The notes: generated by a model from the letters alone, not told the origin. DNA of 64,000 bases from Bacillus sp. M6-12 (GCF_002860285.1 NZ_PGVF01000009.1:223556-287555), one strand, 5' to 3'. Shown: positions 25,512 through 35,223, counted from the stretch's first letter. Program-made: numbers and translations.

Positions 25512-25922
25512 ATGAGCATTGTAAATTATCTTGGCTGCAATTTTACATTACCTCTTAGTAATCAAGAAAGTGGAGAAGAAATATTAATAGGTGGTAATTA
25601 TTTTTCTGATGAAGAAATGAGGGAGAATGTAAGGAAACAATTTTCAACTAAATATATTTATGAAGTAACTTCAAAAAAATTTGGAAGTATATGGTTTGAT
25701 AAAGATTACGAAAATGATTACTCGGAACAACATAAAAATTTTCAAGCATTATGTGAACTATTGGAAACTTACCTAACCGAAGGAGATTATTGCGAACTGT
25801 ACACTTGTTGGCTTGGTGATGAATCAGATGAAAAGGAAATTGAACAAACAATAACATTAAATAACTTTGATATTAATAATATTAATCTTTGTACAAATTC
25901 ACTAATAACATTAATGAAATGA
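25512..25922 (+). CDS. Hypothetical protein, very AT-rich gene
   Basis: 136 residues, acidic, without membrane or signal segment; ATG 25512 behind AAGGGAG. The coding sequence is noticeably more AT-rich than its neighbours and the protein is rich in Asn, Glu and Tyr, which suggests recent acquisition. Size and composition are like immunity-type proteins, but no toxin gene is adjacent, so this is a guess only. Family not recognised. Confidence 0.55.
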   Translation: MSIVNYLGCNFTLPLSNQESGEEILIGGNYFSDEEMRENVRKQFSTKYIYEVTSKKFGSIWFDKDYENDYSEQHKNFQALCELLETYLTEGDYCELYTCWLGDESDEKEIEQTITLNNFDINNINLCTNSLITLMK

Positions 25923-26057
25923 ATATTTAAGAATTCTAAAATTAGGAGGGCGAATGGCTGTGTGCAATAGACAATTCATACGGTACTGACCTAATAAATA
26001 AAGGTAAATAAGCTAATTTACCCTAGCCAATGAAATAGTGATTTCAAAGGACTTTTG

Positions 26058-26083
26058 GTCACAAATCGGATTCCTTAATCGTC
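26058..26083 (+). promoter_or_regulatory. Candidate ECF41-type promoter
   Basis: GTCACA (26058-26063), 16-bp spacer, CGTC (26080-26083). This fits the TGTCACA...CGTC promoter reported for ECF41 sigma factors and lies about 35 bp upstream of the oxidoreductase that precedes the ECF41 gene. Confidence 0.6.
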
Positions 26084-26118
26084 ATGTGATTAGAATGATG
26101 ATGAAAGGAAGGATTCTT

Positions 26119-27282
26119 ATGAAAATTGATGAAACAATGATTGTAGTAGGTGGAGGGTACGCCGGGATTCATGTTATAGAAGCGATTAAGAAAGAGTTTC
26201 ATAGAGAAATGAAGAAAAACCTAAGGGTAATCCTTGTTGATAAAAATGCTTTCCATTTTAAAAAGGTAAAGTTATTTAAGGGGATTGTTAATGAAGATGT
26301 GTCGGATTTACATGTGCCTCTAACGCATTATTGCGGCTCAGTAATTGAATTCATTGAGGGAGAACTGACAGCAGTAGATCCTGAAGAACAAAAGATAAAG
26401 ATCACCTGCAAAAGTGGAGATGCCATTTATTTGGATTATGACAGGCTGATTCTTGCCTTGGGGAGTGTAATGCGTGATATTCAAGCAAAAAGCGGAGGAA
26501 TACAGCTTAATAGCCTAAAAAGTACCCGATACATTCGGCAGAATTTGCTGGAGCAGATGGATTCACCCAAACCTAAACTTCAAGTAGCAATCGTTGGCAG
26601 TGGAATTACAGGTATTGAAACCGCCACAGAAGTGAGTTCATGGATCAAAGCTGATATGTTAAAAAAAGGGTTCACGCCGAAGAACGTAGAAGTAGTCCTT
26701 ATTAATGATAAACAAAGATTAATATGTGAAGCACCTGCAAAAATCAGTGAGCAGCTTCAAAATCGGCTAATGAAACAGGGGATTCATGTATTACACAATA
26801 AAAAGGCAAATAAATTTATAGATGGCAAAGTCCTTTTCAATGATAATTCCAATCTTGAAGCAGATGTATGTGTTTGGACAGTCGGATTAAAGCCTCATCC
26901 GTGCCTTGCTGATTTAGGTTTGTCTCTAACTGAAGACGGAAAGGTAAAGGCAGATTCTTTTTACCGGTTAATCGGCTGCAAAAATATTTATAGCATCGGA
27001 GACTGTGTGCAAGCCGTTGATCCTATAAGCGGAAAGGCTGCAGGAATGAGCTGCAAAGAGGCCATTTCCCAGGCACAGAGACTCGTAAAAATCATTAAAG
27101 CAGATATACAGGGAATAGAAACAAACGCCCATCAAAATTATCCTGATTTTCTTTGTATAGGTCTTGGCCCGCATGATGGTTTTGTATGGACACAAAAATG
27201 GGGAATGAATTTCGTGCTTACAGGCAGACTAGCACAAAAAATAAGAGAGTACACGTGGGATCTTGCCAGTTTGATGAACTAA
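26119..27282 (+). CDS. NDH-2-like FAD-dependent oxidoreductase
   Basis: A 387-residue two-dinucleotide-binding flavoprotein: FAD site VVGGGYAGIH (about 9-18), NAD(P) site IVGSGITGIETATE near 160, and YSIGDC near 293. It resembles type II NADH dehydrogenases and other DadA/FSP1-like reductases; the electron acceptor is unknown. It starts at ATG 26119 behind AAAGGAAGG; the open frame upstream contains the promoter. The stop is 17 bp before an ECF41 sigma gene, and ECF41 genes are typically next to oxidoreductases of the COE type. Confidence 0.8.
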   Translation: MKIDETMIVVGGGYAGIHVIEAIKKEFHREMKKNLRVILVDKNAFHFKKVKLFKGIVNEDVSDLHVPLTHYCGSVIEFIEGELTAVDPEEQKIKITCKSGDAIYLDYDRLILALGSVMRDIQAKSGGIQLNSLKSTRYIRQNLLEQMDSPKPKLQVAIVGSGITGIETATEVSSWIKADMLKKGFTPKNVEVVLINDKQRLICEAPAKISEQLQNRLMKQGIHVLHNKKANKFIDGKVLFNDNSNLEADVCVWTVGLKPHPCLADLGLSLTEDGKVKADSFYRLIGCKNIYSIGDCVQAVDPISGKAAGMSCKEAISQAQRLVKIIKADIQGIETNAHQNYPDFLCIGLGPHDGFVWTQKWGMNFVLTGRLAQKIREYTWDLASLMN

Positions 27283-27299
27283 CTGAAGGAGATAAGGGT

Positions 27300-28181
27300 A
27301 TGGGGTTGCAGGAACACTATTCACAGTTTCATCCATTGCTTTTTTCGATCGCTTATCGAATGCTTGGGACCGTTTCTGATGCAGAAGATATTGTTCAGGA
27401 TGTGTATGTGCACGCTGAAGAAATTACGATTGACCATGTACAAAATAAGAAGGCTTATCTTTGTAAAATGGTTACAAATAGATGTATTGATCATCTAAAA
27501 TCGGCTGGACGCAAGCGTGAATTCTATACAGGTCCCTGGCTTCCGGAACCATTGATTTTTACGGAGAACGACCCTGAAACTAAAGTGGTTAACGAAGAAA
27601 TGATATCGTTTGCCTTTTTGTTGCTGCTGGAAAAACTGAAACCAATGGAAAGGGCTGTTTTCATACTCAGGGAAGTTCTAGACTATGATTATCGAACCAT
27701 TGCTCAAATCGTAAATAGGAGCGAGTCAAATTGCAGAAAGATATTTAGCCGCTCGAAAAACAAATTCCCGCTAAAAAATGAAGAGGATCAAGCATTTTTA
27801 GATCCCAATAAAGATGAGATCATACAAAAATTTGTGTTAGCCTTACATCACGGTCAAACTCAGACGATAGAAAAATTATTATGTGACGATGTTACTTTGT
27901 ATTCTGATGGTGGCGGAAAAGTATATGCTGCCTTAAAGCCAGTACATTCCAAAGCTCAGGTTGTACGTTTTATCGGTTTCTTGCTGGCACAAAATCATAG
28001 TGAAGAGAAGCCAGCCTTTGTTAAAATGGTCAATGTAAATGGTCAAACTGGCCTCCTCGTTAATGGGGAGGACGATGTCAAAACGGTCATTTGCTTCCAT
28101 GTAGAAAATAATCAAATTGCAAACATCTATATTGTAAGGAATCCGGAAAAACTGCAGCATGTTTTTCTACATGCTGACTAA
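27300..28181 (+). CDS. ECF41-type sigma factor with SnoaL-like C-terminal domain
   Basis: A 293-residue ECF sigma factor: region 2 in SIAYRMLGTVSDAEDIVQDVY (residues 16-36), region 4 around YDYRTIAQIVNRSESNCRKI, and a C-terminal SnoaL-like domain (about 170-293). It carries the three ECF41 hallmarks: WLPEP (80-84), DGGGK (203-207) and an NPDKL variant, NPEKL (281-285). In this group the C-terminal domain replaces a separate anti-sigma factor. AAGGAG at 27285-27290 serves ATG 27300. It is probably expressed from the ECF41-like promoter at 26058 and so autoregulated. Confidence 0.88.
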   Translation: MGLQEHYSQFHPLLFSIAYRMLGTVSDAEDIVQDVYVHAEEITIDHVQNKKAYLCKMVTNRCIDHLKSAGRKREFYTGPWLPEPLIFTENDPETKVVNEEMISFAFLLLLEKLKPMERAVFILREVLDYDYRTIAQIVNRSESNCRKIFSRSKNKFPLKNEEDQAFLDPNKDEIIQKFVLALHHGQTQTIEKLLCDDVTLYSDGGGKVYAALKPVHSKAQVVRFIGFLLAQNHSEEKPAFVKMVNVNGQTGLLVNGEDDVKTVICFHVENNQIANIYIVRNPEKLQHVFLHAD

Positions 28182-28234
28182 AATTTGCATTCTTTTCTGG
28201 ACGAAGAACTCCAATAGCATTATCACAATTAGAT

Positions 28235-28384
28235 CTAAATGGAGCATAAACTATGAAACTCCCAATCTCCTTGCATGGCAATAAGAAGTGCTAACAAAAT
28301 AAAGGTGGTATGAGCGAAGCTGAATGATACAACTTCTAAGAGATTTTTCATTTTAATTTCATTGGTTTTTTGTTGAGCCGACAT
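28235..28384 (-). CDS. Possible small membrane protein (49 residues)
   Basis: A minus-strand frame from ATG 28384 with a purine-rich site (AAAGGGGTGG) 11 nt upstream. The N-terminal half is charged (MSAQQKTNEIKMKNLLE) and is followed by a hydrophobic stretch (FAHTTFILLALLIAM). There is no terminator after it. The case rests on composition and position only. Confidence 0.35.
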   Translation of the reverse strand: MSAQQKTNEIKMKNLLEVVSFSFAHTTFILLALLIAMQGDWEFHSLCSI

Positions 28385-28417
28385 TCGGCGCAGCTCCACC
28401 CCTTTGCCACAGAAAAA

Positions 28418-28445
28418 GGCTGTTGAGGAAACATTTCAACAGCCT
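28418..28445 (-). terminator. Minus-strand terminator
   Basis: AGGCTGTTG (28418-28426) pairs with CAACAGCCT (28437-28445). On the minus strand TTTTTC follows. Probably ends the ATP-grasp transcript 136 bp upstream. The rest of 28446-28580 is AT-rich without features. Confidence 0.6.
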
Positions 28446-28580
28446 GCAATATATTGACTTATATTGCTGGTAATCTATTAAAAAAAAGGCATTCCATTTA
28501 AAATAAACCGTGGTTATATGAAACCAGAGTGTTATTGTTAATTTTCACGCGGGTTTCAATAAGCTGCTTCCTGATTAATA

Positions 28581-29837
28581 CTAGTATTGATAGGGTTTTT
28601 TATATCGTATGCTGCTAACAGTCCGATCAATGTGAAAGTAAATTTCTTCTGCCGCTTCCTGAGCTATTTTTTTTGCTTCTTCCTTAACATCAGAGATTGC
28701 TAATACATAGCCATAACGATGACCCATAGATAATGGCGGTCTTACGTATTTTCCTTTTCGCGCTTTTATAAATACCTCTTTAACACCTTGATACTCGGAA
28801 GCCCGTTCTTTTCCGGTTACTTTATTTAGCCGTCCTTCTTGATCTACTGTTATATATTGTACATAAACATATTTTTTATGTTTGGGAGTAAGATCAGGTG
28901 TTTCTCCTAAATATAATTTAATTGTCTGTTCTACTAAGCTTATCCCAAATCCTTCCTCAATGATTCGGTTCATAGCACCCCCTGATATTCTAGGGTTGAT
29001 TTCTATCAGTTTCCATTCATCATCAACAAGCCTCATTTCAAGATGGCAGGTCCCGTTCTTCATTCCAAAGCTATCTATTATGGATGTTACTGCTATATTA
29101 ATACCATCATAAAAGGATGGTTCTATCTCTGCTGCCAGGCTGTAACCAGTAACGATAAAACGCTTATCAAAGGTAATTTCCTGTTCAATAACAGCAACTA
29201 TATGAACATTCCCGTCATATACAACGGTTTCTATTAAATATTGCGGTCCCATAAGATACTGTTCTACTAAAATAGATGAAACTCCGCTTTTTTTACGTAG
29301 TTTAACTATAGCTTCCATTAACTCTATATCTGTTTTCACCAAAAAAACATCCTTTGATCCAGCAGATATAGGGGACTTTACGATCAGCGGGAGATGGTCC
29401 TTTTGTTTCCTGATAAAAGCCTGTAAATCTTGCCCAGGGTTATAAATGGCGAAATAAGGCGAGACCGGCAGATCTTTAATAATGGTGCGGGTCAGGACCT
29501 TATCCTCCATATTAAGAATCACTTTGGACGATACAACACTTTCAGCAAAGAATTCAGCTAATGATACGGCAACGTTGACATATGGATCAATAAAGCTTAA
29601 AATCGCCTCTATTTTCATTCCCTGTTTTTGCAGTTTTCTTATGCTCTCTTTCAATTTACTGACATTAGTTAATGAGGCATAAATCATTTGATTCACGTCC
29701 GGAAATTCGAGCCTTTCCTCTAAAAATTTCTTGTTGTCTGTAAACAGCACCGTTACATAACCCAATTGCTGAGCTGCATTAATTGCTTCTCTGCTTGAGC
29801 CTGATTTATTTGTCCCGATAAATACGATTGTTTTCAT
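28581..29837 (-). CDS. ATP-grasp domain protein
   Basis: A 418-residue ATP-grasp ligase-like protein: N-terminal Rossmann-type domain (TIVFIGTNKSGSSREAINAA), then the ATP-grasp fold with LPLIVKSPISAGSKDVFLVK, ILVEQYLMGPQYLIETVV, CHLEMRLVDDEWKLIEINPR and SGGAMNR. LIEINPRISGG holds the Mg-ATP ligands. It probably joins a carboxylate to an amine; substrate unknown. The frame is open further upstream, but GGGTGGGAAG serves ATG 29837. It is divergent from a YheC/YheD-type gene, also ATP-grasp. Confidence 0.82.
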   Translation of the reverse strand: MKTIVFIGTNKSGSSREAINAAQQLGYVTVLFTDNKKFLEERLEFPDVNQMIYASLTNVSKLKESIRKLQKQGMKIEAILSFIDPYVNVAVSLAEFFAESVVSSKVILNMEDKVLTRTIIKDLPVSPYFAIYNPGQDLQAFIRKQKDHLPLIVKSPISAGSKDVFLVKTDIELMEAIVKLRKKSGVSSILVEQYLMGPQYLIETVVYDGNVHIVAVIEQEITFDKRFIVTGYSLAAEIEPSFYDGINIAVTSIIDSFGMKNGTCHLEMRLVDDEWKLIEINPRISGGAMNRIIEEGFGISLVEQTIKLYLGETPDLTPKHKKYVYVQYITVDQEGRLNKVTGKERASEYQGVKEVFIKARKGKYVRPPLSMGHRYGYVLAISDVKEEAKKIAQEAAEEIYFHIDRTVSSIRYKKPYQY

Positions 29838-29997
29838 GACTTCCCACCCAAGGCAATATTTTCTTCTTATTGGACTTACTATAGGATATAACTTCATTGT
29901 GAAAATGTGATTAAACATTAAAAAATAGGAATATGGAAAAGCCTGAATGGAATATTGTTTGGGAAGAAATATTTTCAATGAGGTGGGACGGTTCGTT

Positions 29998-31035
29998 ATG
30001 ACATTAATTGGTATGCTTCACCACAGAGCAGATCCAAATAAAGTACGAAGGGCGTATGCCTATTCCGTTGTTGCAGGGGCTGAGGGTATAAATTTTTTTT
30101 ACTTTACACCCGGAATGGTTAATATTACAAACGAAACAATTGCCGGCAAGGTTTATGAAAATGGCAGGTGGGTTGATAAGACCTTTCCTTTTCCAGATGC
30201 TATCTATAATGCGAGTTATGCTGCAAGCGAAAAAGCTGATGTAATTTTTAATCACCTATTTGAAAGAATCCCTTTTACAAGCCACTCAATTGGCAATAAA
30301 TTAAGTGTTTATCAAAGAATTGAACAAGGAACCGAATTCAAGGATTTTTTGATTCCCACTTTTGAACTTACAAATGCAGCTGATTTAAGCAAAATTGTAA
30401 AAAACTATTCAAAATATCTCATTAAACCAGTATCAGGGCACCAGGGAAGCGGGATACTGTTTATCGAAAAAGAGATAAACAGCCGCTATCGGGTTAAAGA
30501 AAAAGGAAAAGTAACAATTCTTGATGAACAAAAATTATTAGATATAGTTTCTCGGAAAATCCAAAAACAGGAATACCTTGTTCAGCCATTTATTACATTC
30601 CAGACTAAATCTGGCCAGGTTTATGATTTCAGGCTTCATGTTCAAAAAAATGGAAACGGAAAATGGGTCATTACAGCTGTCTATCCCCGAATAGGAGCAT
30701 CTGGGCTCCTGACTTCAAACATGAGCAGCGGAGGCTATACCTGCTTTCCGGATGTTTTTTTAAAGCGGGAGTTCGGGGAATTCTGGTATGATATGAAAAG
30801 AACATTGGAGGGATTCGCATTAAGTTTCTCCACCCACTTTGATACCTTATATGATGACGTAACATTTGATGAATTAGGTATCGATGTGGGAATAGATAAA
30901 AACCAGAAATTGTGGCTAATTGAAGTAAACTGGAGACCAGGCCCGCCGGTCATCTTTAATTGTGAGCTTGATGTTGCCAGGAATACCATTCATTATGCAA
31001 AATATTTAGCTGAACAGGCTAAAAAGAAGAAATGA
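29998..31035 (+). CDS. YheC/YheD family endospore coat-associated protein
   Basis: 345 residues. MTLIGMLHHRADPNKVRRAY is the family N-terminus, and the ATP-grasp-like core has KYLIKPVSGHQGSGILFIEK, YLVQPFI, FRLHVQKN and LWLIEVNWRPGPPV. The B. subtilis homologues YheC and YheD are made during sporulation and associate with the coat; the enzymatic reaction is unknown. GAGGTG precedes ATG 29998 by about 10 nt. The leader resembles that of the divergent ATP-grasp gene (AAATATT, then GGTGGGA before each start). Confidence 0.85.
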   Translation: MTLIGMLHHRADPNKVRRAYAYSVVAGAEGINFFYFTPGMVNITNETIAGKVYENGRWVDKTFPFPDAIYNASYAASEKADVIFNHLFERIPFTSHSIGNKLSVYQRIEQGTEFKDFLIPTFELTNAADLSKIVKNYSKYLIKPVSGHQGSGILFIEKEINSRYRVKEKGKVTILDEQKLLDIVSRKIQKQEYLVQPFITFQTKSGQVYDFRLHVQKNGNGKWVITAVYPRIGASGLLTSNMSSGGYTCFPDVFLKREFGEFWYDMKRTLEGFALSFSTHFDTLYDDVTFDELGIDVGIDKNQKLWLIEVNWRPGPPVIFNCELDVARNTIHYAKYLAEQAKKKK

Positions 31036-31115
31036 TAAAACTATTATTATTATAGATAGAGTGTTAGATAAAATAAAAATATACTAGTGCTATCTGAATA
31101 AGGAGCGATTGCCCT

Positions 31116-31559
31116 GTGCATCCTACCACCATTATTGATCTTTTCTTAATATTCCTGGCTGCTTTAGTCATCGGTTTGATAGCGTTTCTGCTGCCTAAAG
31201 AATGCAGGAAAATTGCATGGGGTATATCTTGCTTTATTGTTCTTGCGGGGATCATCTTTTATGGAACAAGACCATTTATTGTAGAATACCAGACAAAGAA
31301 TGCCACAGAGAAATTGGTAAATCACTTTAGAAAATTATACCCAAATGATTCATGGCGGATAACAGATACAGATGAACATCGAATACAGCCCGTTGTCAAT
31401 CTTCATGTTATTTTTGAGAGTGAGCCGAAAATCGTTTATGCATATAAAGTTGAAAACGAAGCAATAAAGCAAGTAGGCATGTGGATGCTGTCAGGTGACC
31501 CGGCAGAAGGCAGCGGGATGGAGCTGCGGCATAACGAAAGGGGAGGGAACCTTCAATAA
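31116..31559 (+). CDS. Membrane protein of unknown function
   Basis: 147 residues with two N-terminal membrane helices (about 7-25 and 31-50), then a soluble domain of some 95 residues with several Trp and charged residues. GTG start behind AAGGAG. Family not recognised. Confidence 0.6.
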   Translation: MHPTTIIDLFLIFLAALVIGLIAFLLPKECRKIAWGISCFIVLAGIIFYGTRPFIVEYQTKNATEKLVNHFRKLYPNDSWRITDTDEHRIQPVVNLHVIFESEPKIVYAYKVENEAIKQVGMWMLSGDPAEGSGMELRHNERGGNLQ

Positions 31560-31583
31560 CGGAATGTCTAAAATAGAGTGTGA

Positions 31584-31616
31584 AAAACGTTCGAAGTGAT
31601 TTGAGCGTTTTTTTTG
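31584..31616 (+). terminator. Terminator of the membrane protein gene
   Basis: AAACGTTC and GAGCGTTT stem with a G-U pair, followed by eight T. Confidence 0.7.
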
Positions 31617-31646
31617 TGCGCTTGTAAGCCGTTTTGATAAAAGAAG

Positions 31647-31676
31647 AAAAACAGCAAACCAGGATTTGCTGTTTTT
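31647..31676. terminator. Bidirectional terminator
   Basis: AAAAACAGCAAA and TTTGCTGTTTTT form a 12-bp stem with a 6-nt loop; T-runs exist on both strands. It ends the RND pump gene from the right. Confidence 0.8.
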
Positions 31677-31710
31677 AATGTCATTTACATATTTACTTTC
31701 CTTTTTTCTC

Positions 31711-34700
31711 TCAAAATGAGGCAAGATCTTCTGCTGGCTTGTTCTTTACCTCATTTTGTCTTTGTTTCTTAGCTTTTTTAAAGTGAAACAGTTCGTAAAA
31801 AGTTGGAATCACGATAAGTGTTAATAAAGTGGATAGAGTTAATCCGGAAATTACAACAACAGCTAACCCTTTTGAGACGAGATTCAAACTCATACCGGAT
31901 TCGTGCGCGAAAAGAAGCGGCACCATGGCGAAAACGGTCGCGAGCGCGGTCATTAATATTGGACGAAGCCGTACGCTTCCTGCTTCAATAATCGCTTCGC
32001 GTATATTCATTTTTTCTTCATTATGACGAATGCGGTCAACCAATACAATCGCATTTGTCACCACAATACCAACGAGCATCAGCATGCCAATTCCTGATGA
32101 GATGTCTATGCTTGATTTTGAAATGACAAGCCCTAAAAGTGAACCCATTGCTGCAAGTGGCAAAGAAATTAATATTGCTATACTTGCCCGGAAAGATTTT
32201 AACGTTATTAATAGAATCAGGAAAACCAATCCGATAGAGAAAAACGCCATTTTTCCAAGTTCTTTTAAATCATCTGTCGACTGCATGGAAGAGCCGGTAA
32301 TTTCGGCTGTTGTGCCATCACCAAATGTATTGTCTTTTTTCCATATTGCCAATTCTTTTTGAATCGTCCCTGTGACGTCAACCATTTTTTCCGGATCAAT
32401 GGTTGCGCTGACTTGAAGATAATTGTGTCCATTTTTTGAGTAAATGGTTCCAGGCTCTTTTACATCTTCTATTTTCGCGATTTTAGATAAAGCTGTCATT
32501 CCGCCTGGCAGCATAATTTGTAAGTTTTCTAAGTCTTTCGAAGTGCTTACTTCTTTTACAGCACCAAGTTTAACCGTTGTCGTCCGGCCATCTATCTTCA
32601 TATTACCGATGATGGCTGGCTGAAGCATCGCACCAAGCGATTGTGCTATTTCCTCTGCATTTGCTATTTTTGAATCAACCATTATTTTTACGGTTGGTTT
32701 GGTATTTTTATCATTGTTTTCAATTTTTTGTACACCGTCGATTGATTTTAATTTCTTCTCAACGACGATTGCTGCTTTTTTAATTTTTTCATCATCATTT
32801 CCAAGTACATCGATGGATACTGTAGTTGTATTTGCACCCATTAAACCAGCTGTATCTGCAGTAAGTACCGCACCTTTGAATTCTTCCTTATGTTTACGTA
32901 AATCTTTTACGATTGCCGCAGAATTCGCATCTTCTTCAAGGAAAACCATAAATTGAATTTGGTTACTGTCTTGAAGTTCGCCAAATTGAGCCGCATCTGC
33001 ATTATTACCAACCTGTACGATGTGATTTTTGACACCTTTTTCCTCAGAAAGGATATCCTCCATTTTTGCTAATCCATGTTTCACTTCTTCAAATGGTGTA
33101 CCGTTATTGTAACGAAGCATAACGGTTATGTACGCACTATCCGATTGATCAACTGAACCTTTTGGCATAGCCGCAAATAAACCAATAGAGCCTCCGACAA
33201 CCAAAATAGATAATACGATCGGCACCCATTTATGATTCAGCGTCCAATGAAGTAAGGAGGGATAGAATGTATTCGGTGCATGCTCTTTTATCTTCACATT
33301 TCTCATCATTCTTGCACTTAACGCCGGTACGACAGTTAATGAAACAAGGAGCGATGAAAGCAGAGAACAAGATATCGTGATAGCAAATGGCAATATCATG
33401 TCTTTAAGACTTCCTGAAACAAGACCCATTGGAAGGAAAACAGCTACTGTTGTGAGTGTTGAAGATGTAACGGCTGCTGCAACTTCTTTTACTGCATCGA
33501 TTAAAAATTGAGGTGTTAGTTCATTCCCTGTTTTTCTCCGGTAAATATTTTCAACGACTACAATACTATCATCTACAAGTCGTCCGACAGAAACGGCAAT
33601 GCCGCCTAGTGTCAAAATGTTTAATGTGATACCGAAAAACGATAGCAGCAACATAGTGATACAAAGAGAAAGCGGAATACTGATGATCGTAATTAGTGTC
33701 ATTCTTATGCTGCGCAAAAATATTAAAATAATAATTGTTGCAAACAATGCTCCAATTAATACTTCCCGTGTCATAGAATTAATCGATTCTAATACGGTAT
33801 CTGCCAAATTAATAAAAACTATCGCTTTTAGCGTACCTTTATATTCCTTATTTATGTCCTTTGCTACTTCGTCTACCTGTTTTCCTACTGATACAGCATT
33901 GGATGTTGAATCTTTTTGAACGATAATTTGAATAAAGTTTTTGCCATTCATATGCACAATGCTTTGTGTATCCTGCTCCAAAGTAACATCAGCCACATCT
34001 TTCAGCTTTGTGCCAGCGTTAATCTGTAAGTTTTGTAAATCCTCTATACTTTCAATTTTCCCAGTTACAATGATACTGGTTGCTTCATTGTTTAGCGTCT
34101 GTTCACCCACAGCGACAGATGCATTTCTTCCCTGTAAAAGTGTATACACATTTTGGAGTGGGATTTGGGAAGAAGTTAACTTTTTCATGTCTAATTTGAT
34201 TAAAACTTGTTGGTTTTTTCCACCATAGGTCATGACATTTCCTACACCTTTAATTTGTTTGAACTTTGGAAGAATGTCATTTTCAACAAGATTTACTTCT
34301 TTATTGCCAATCTCTTTGTCAAACGTTAGTCCAGTATATACCACTGGTATTTGTGTAGTGTTCAAGAGGACAACATATGGCTTCATTACACCTTTTGGTA
34401 AATTAACGGCGGAAATTGCCTCTTGTACCTGTTGTTTTGCTTCCTTTAAATTTGTGTCCGATTCAAAAGTCAATGTCATTTGGGTAAAATTGTTACCCGT
34501 TTCCGACAGCACATCCCGTTTTCCTTTAATTCCTGAGAGTGACTTTTCAATAGGTTTTGTTACTTGTTCATCCATGCTGACAGCGTCAATACCGTTTCCG
34601 ACTACGGATACCGTTACGTATGGCTGATCTGCTGCAGGCATCAATTCCATTGGGATGTTAAAATAGCTGATAATTCCAAAAACCATTGAGGCAATTACGG

Positions 34701-34752
34701 AAAAAGCTAAAGCTGCTTTATTCCGTAACGCCCATTTTGTAAACCACGTCAT
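31711..34752 (-). CDS. swrC: RND-family multidrug/surfactin exporter, SwrC-like
   Basis: A 1013-residue inner-membrane proton-driven transporter of the AcrB/SwrC (YerP) type: TM1 (residues 10-30), first porter domain, TM2-TM6 with GGIAVSVGRLVDDSIVVVENIYRR carrying the proton-relay Asp pair in TM4, TM7 near 510, second porter domain, and TM8-TM12 near 830-990. In B. subtilis SwrC exports surfactin and other amphiphiles. GGAGG lies 6 nt before ATG. There is no adjacent MFP or TetR gene, so control is elsewhere. Confidence 0.9.
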   Translation of the reverse strand: MTWFTKWALRNKAALAFSVIASMVFGIISYFNIPMELMPAADQPYVTVSVVGNGIDAVSMDEQVTKPIEKSLSGIKGKRDVLSETGNNFTQMTLTFESDTNLKEAKQQVQEAISAVNLPKGVMKPYVVLLNTTQIPVVYTGLTFDKEIGNKEVNLVENDILPKFKQIKGVGNVMTYGGKNQQVLIKLDMKKLTSSQIPLQNVYTLLQGRNASVAVGEQTLNNEATSIIVTGKIESIEDLQNLQINAGTKLKDVADVTLEQDTQSIVHMNGKNFIQIIVQKDSTSNAVSVGKQVDEVAKDINKEYKGTLKAIVFINLADTVLESINSMTREVLIGALFATIIILIFLRSIRMTLITIISIPLSLCITMLLLSFFGITLNILTLGGIAVSVGRLVDDSIVVVENIYRRKTGNELTPQFLIDAVKEVAAAVTSSTLTTVAVFLPMGLVSGSLKDMILPFAITISCSLLSSLLVSLTVVPALSARMMRNVKIKEHAPNTFYPSLLHWTLNHKWVPIVLSILVVGGSIGLFAAMPKGSVDQSDSAYITVMLRYNNGTPFEEVKHGLAKMEDILSEEKGVKNHIVQVGNNADAAQFGELQDSNQIQFMVFLEEDANSAAIVKDLRKHKEEFKGAVLTADTAGLMGANTTTVSIDVLGNDDEKIKKAAIVVEKKLKSIDGVQKIENNDKNTKPTVKIMVDSKIANAEEIAQSLGAMLQPAIIGNMKIDGRTTTVKLGAVKEVSTSKDLENLQIMLPGGMTALSKIAKIEDVKEPGTIYSKNGHNYLQVSATIDPEKMVDVTGTIQKELAIWKKDNTFGDGTTAEITGSSMQSTDDLKELGKMAFFSIGLVFLILLITLKSFRASIAILISLPLAAMGSLLGLVISKSSIDISSGIGMLMLVGIVVTNAIVLVDRIRHNEEKMNIREAIIEAGSVRLRPILMTALATVFAMVPLLFAHESGMSLNLVSKGLAVVVISGLTLSTLLTLIVIPTFYELFHFKKAKKQRQNEVKNKPAEDLASF

Positions 34753-35223
34753 AATTAACCTCCAAATTCATAATTTTGTCAGACTAGGAAAATTGTACCA
34801 CCACTTATAAGCTATTTCATCACAAATCGGAAAATTCATCGAAATTTACAAAACTTATCCTAATAAACGGTTAATCGAACTAATAATACTCAACAAGTAA
34901 ATGGGAATCAGTTTTGTGTGAAAAAGCAAAAGCAACGGCAACTTTTGATATATAACCTTCATTTTGGGGACAAGTTAGAAGATTGAGGCAGAAACCTTGA
35001 AGAATTTTTTTTAGTAGTTTAAAGGATATTGTTGATAGTTTATAGTATCCGCTGTCACCTAAAAAGGCACATAACAGCACGTATTCCTTCACCTCTATTA
35101 AAAATGGTTCTTTCCTTGGCCAAAAACTGCTCCATTGGTAACTGTTTATGCGGTTCCTCTGCTGGTAAACTACTGGTAACAACATGCGTTTGCTTCAAAG
35201 TAATTCAAAATGGGGGGATATTA
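34753..35223. other. Intergenic region between the RND pump and isp
   Basis: Divergent upstream region. A minus-strand frame at 35055-35198 (TTG start, no ribosome site; LPMEQFLAKERTIFNRGEG) looks faintly protein-like but cannot be supported. No palindrome or clear promoter stood out. Confidence 0.35.

Noticed and set aside
25954..25989. ATG with a perfect AGGAGG and 11 codons (MAVCNRQFIRY)
   Set aside because: Too short to support; may be the stump of a deleted gene or a leader before the ECF41 operon.
35055..35198. Minus-strand 47-codon frame upstream of isp
   Set aside because: Protein-like composition but no ribosome site and no terminator; could not be supported as a gene.
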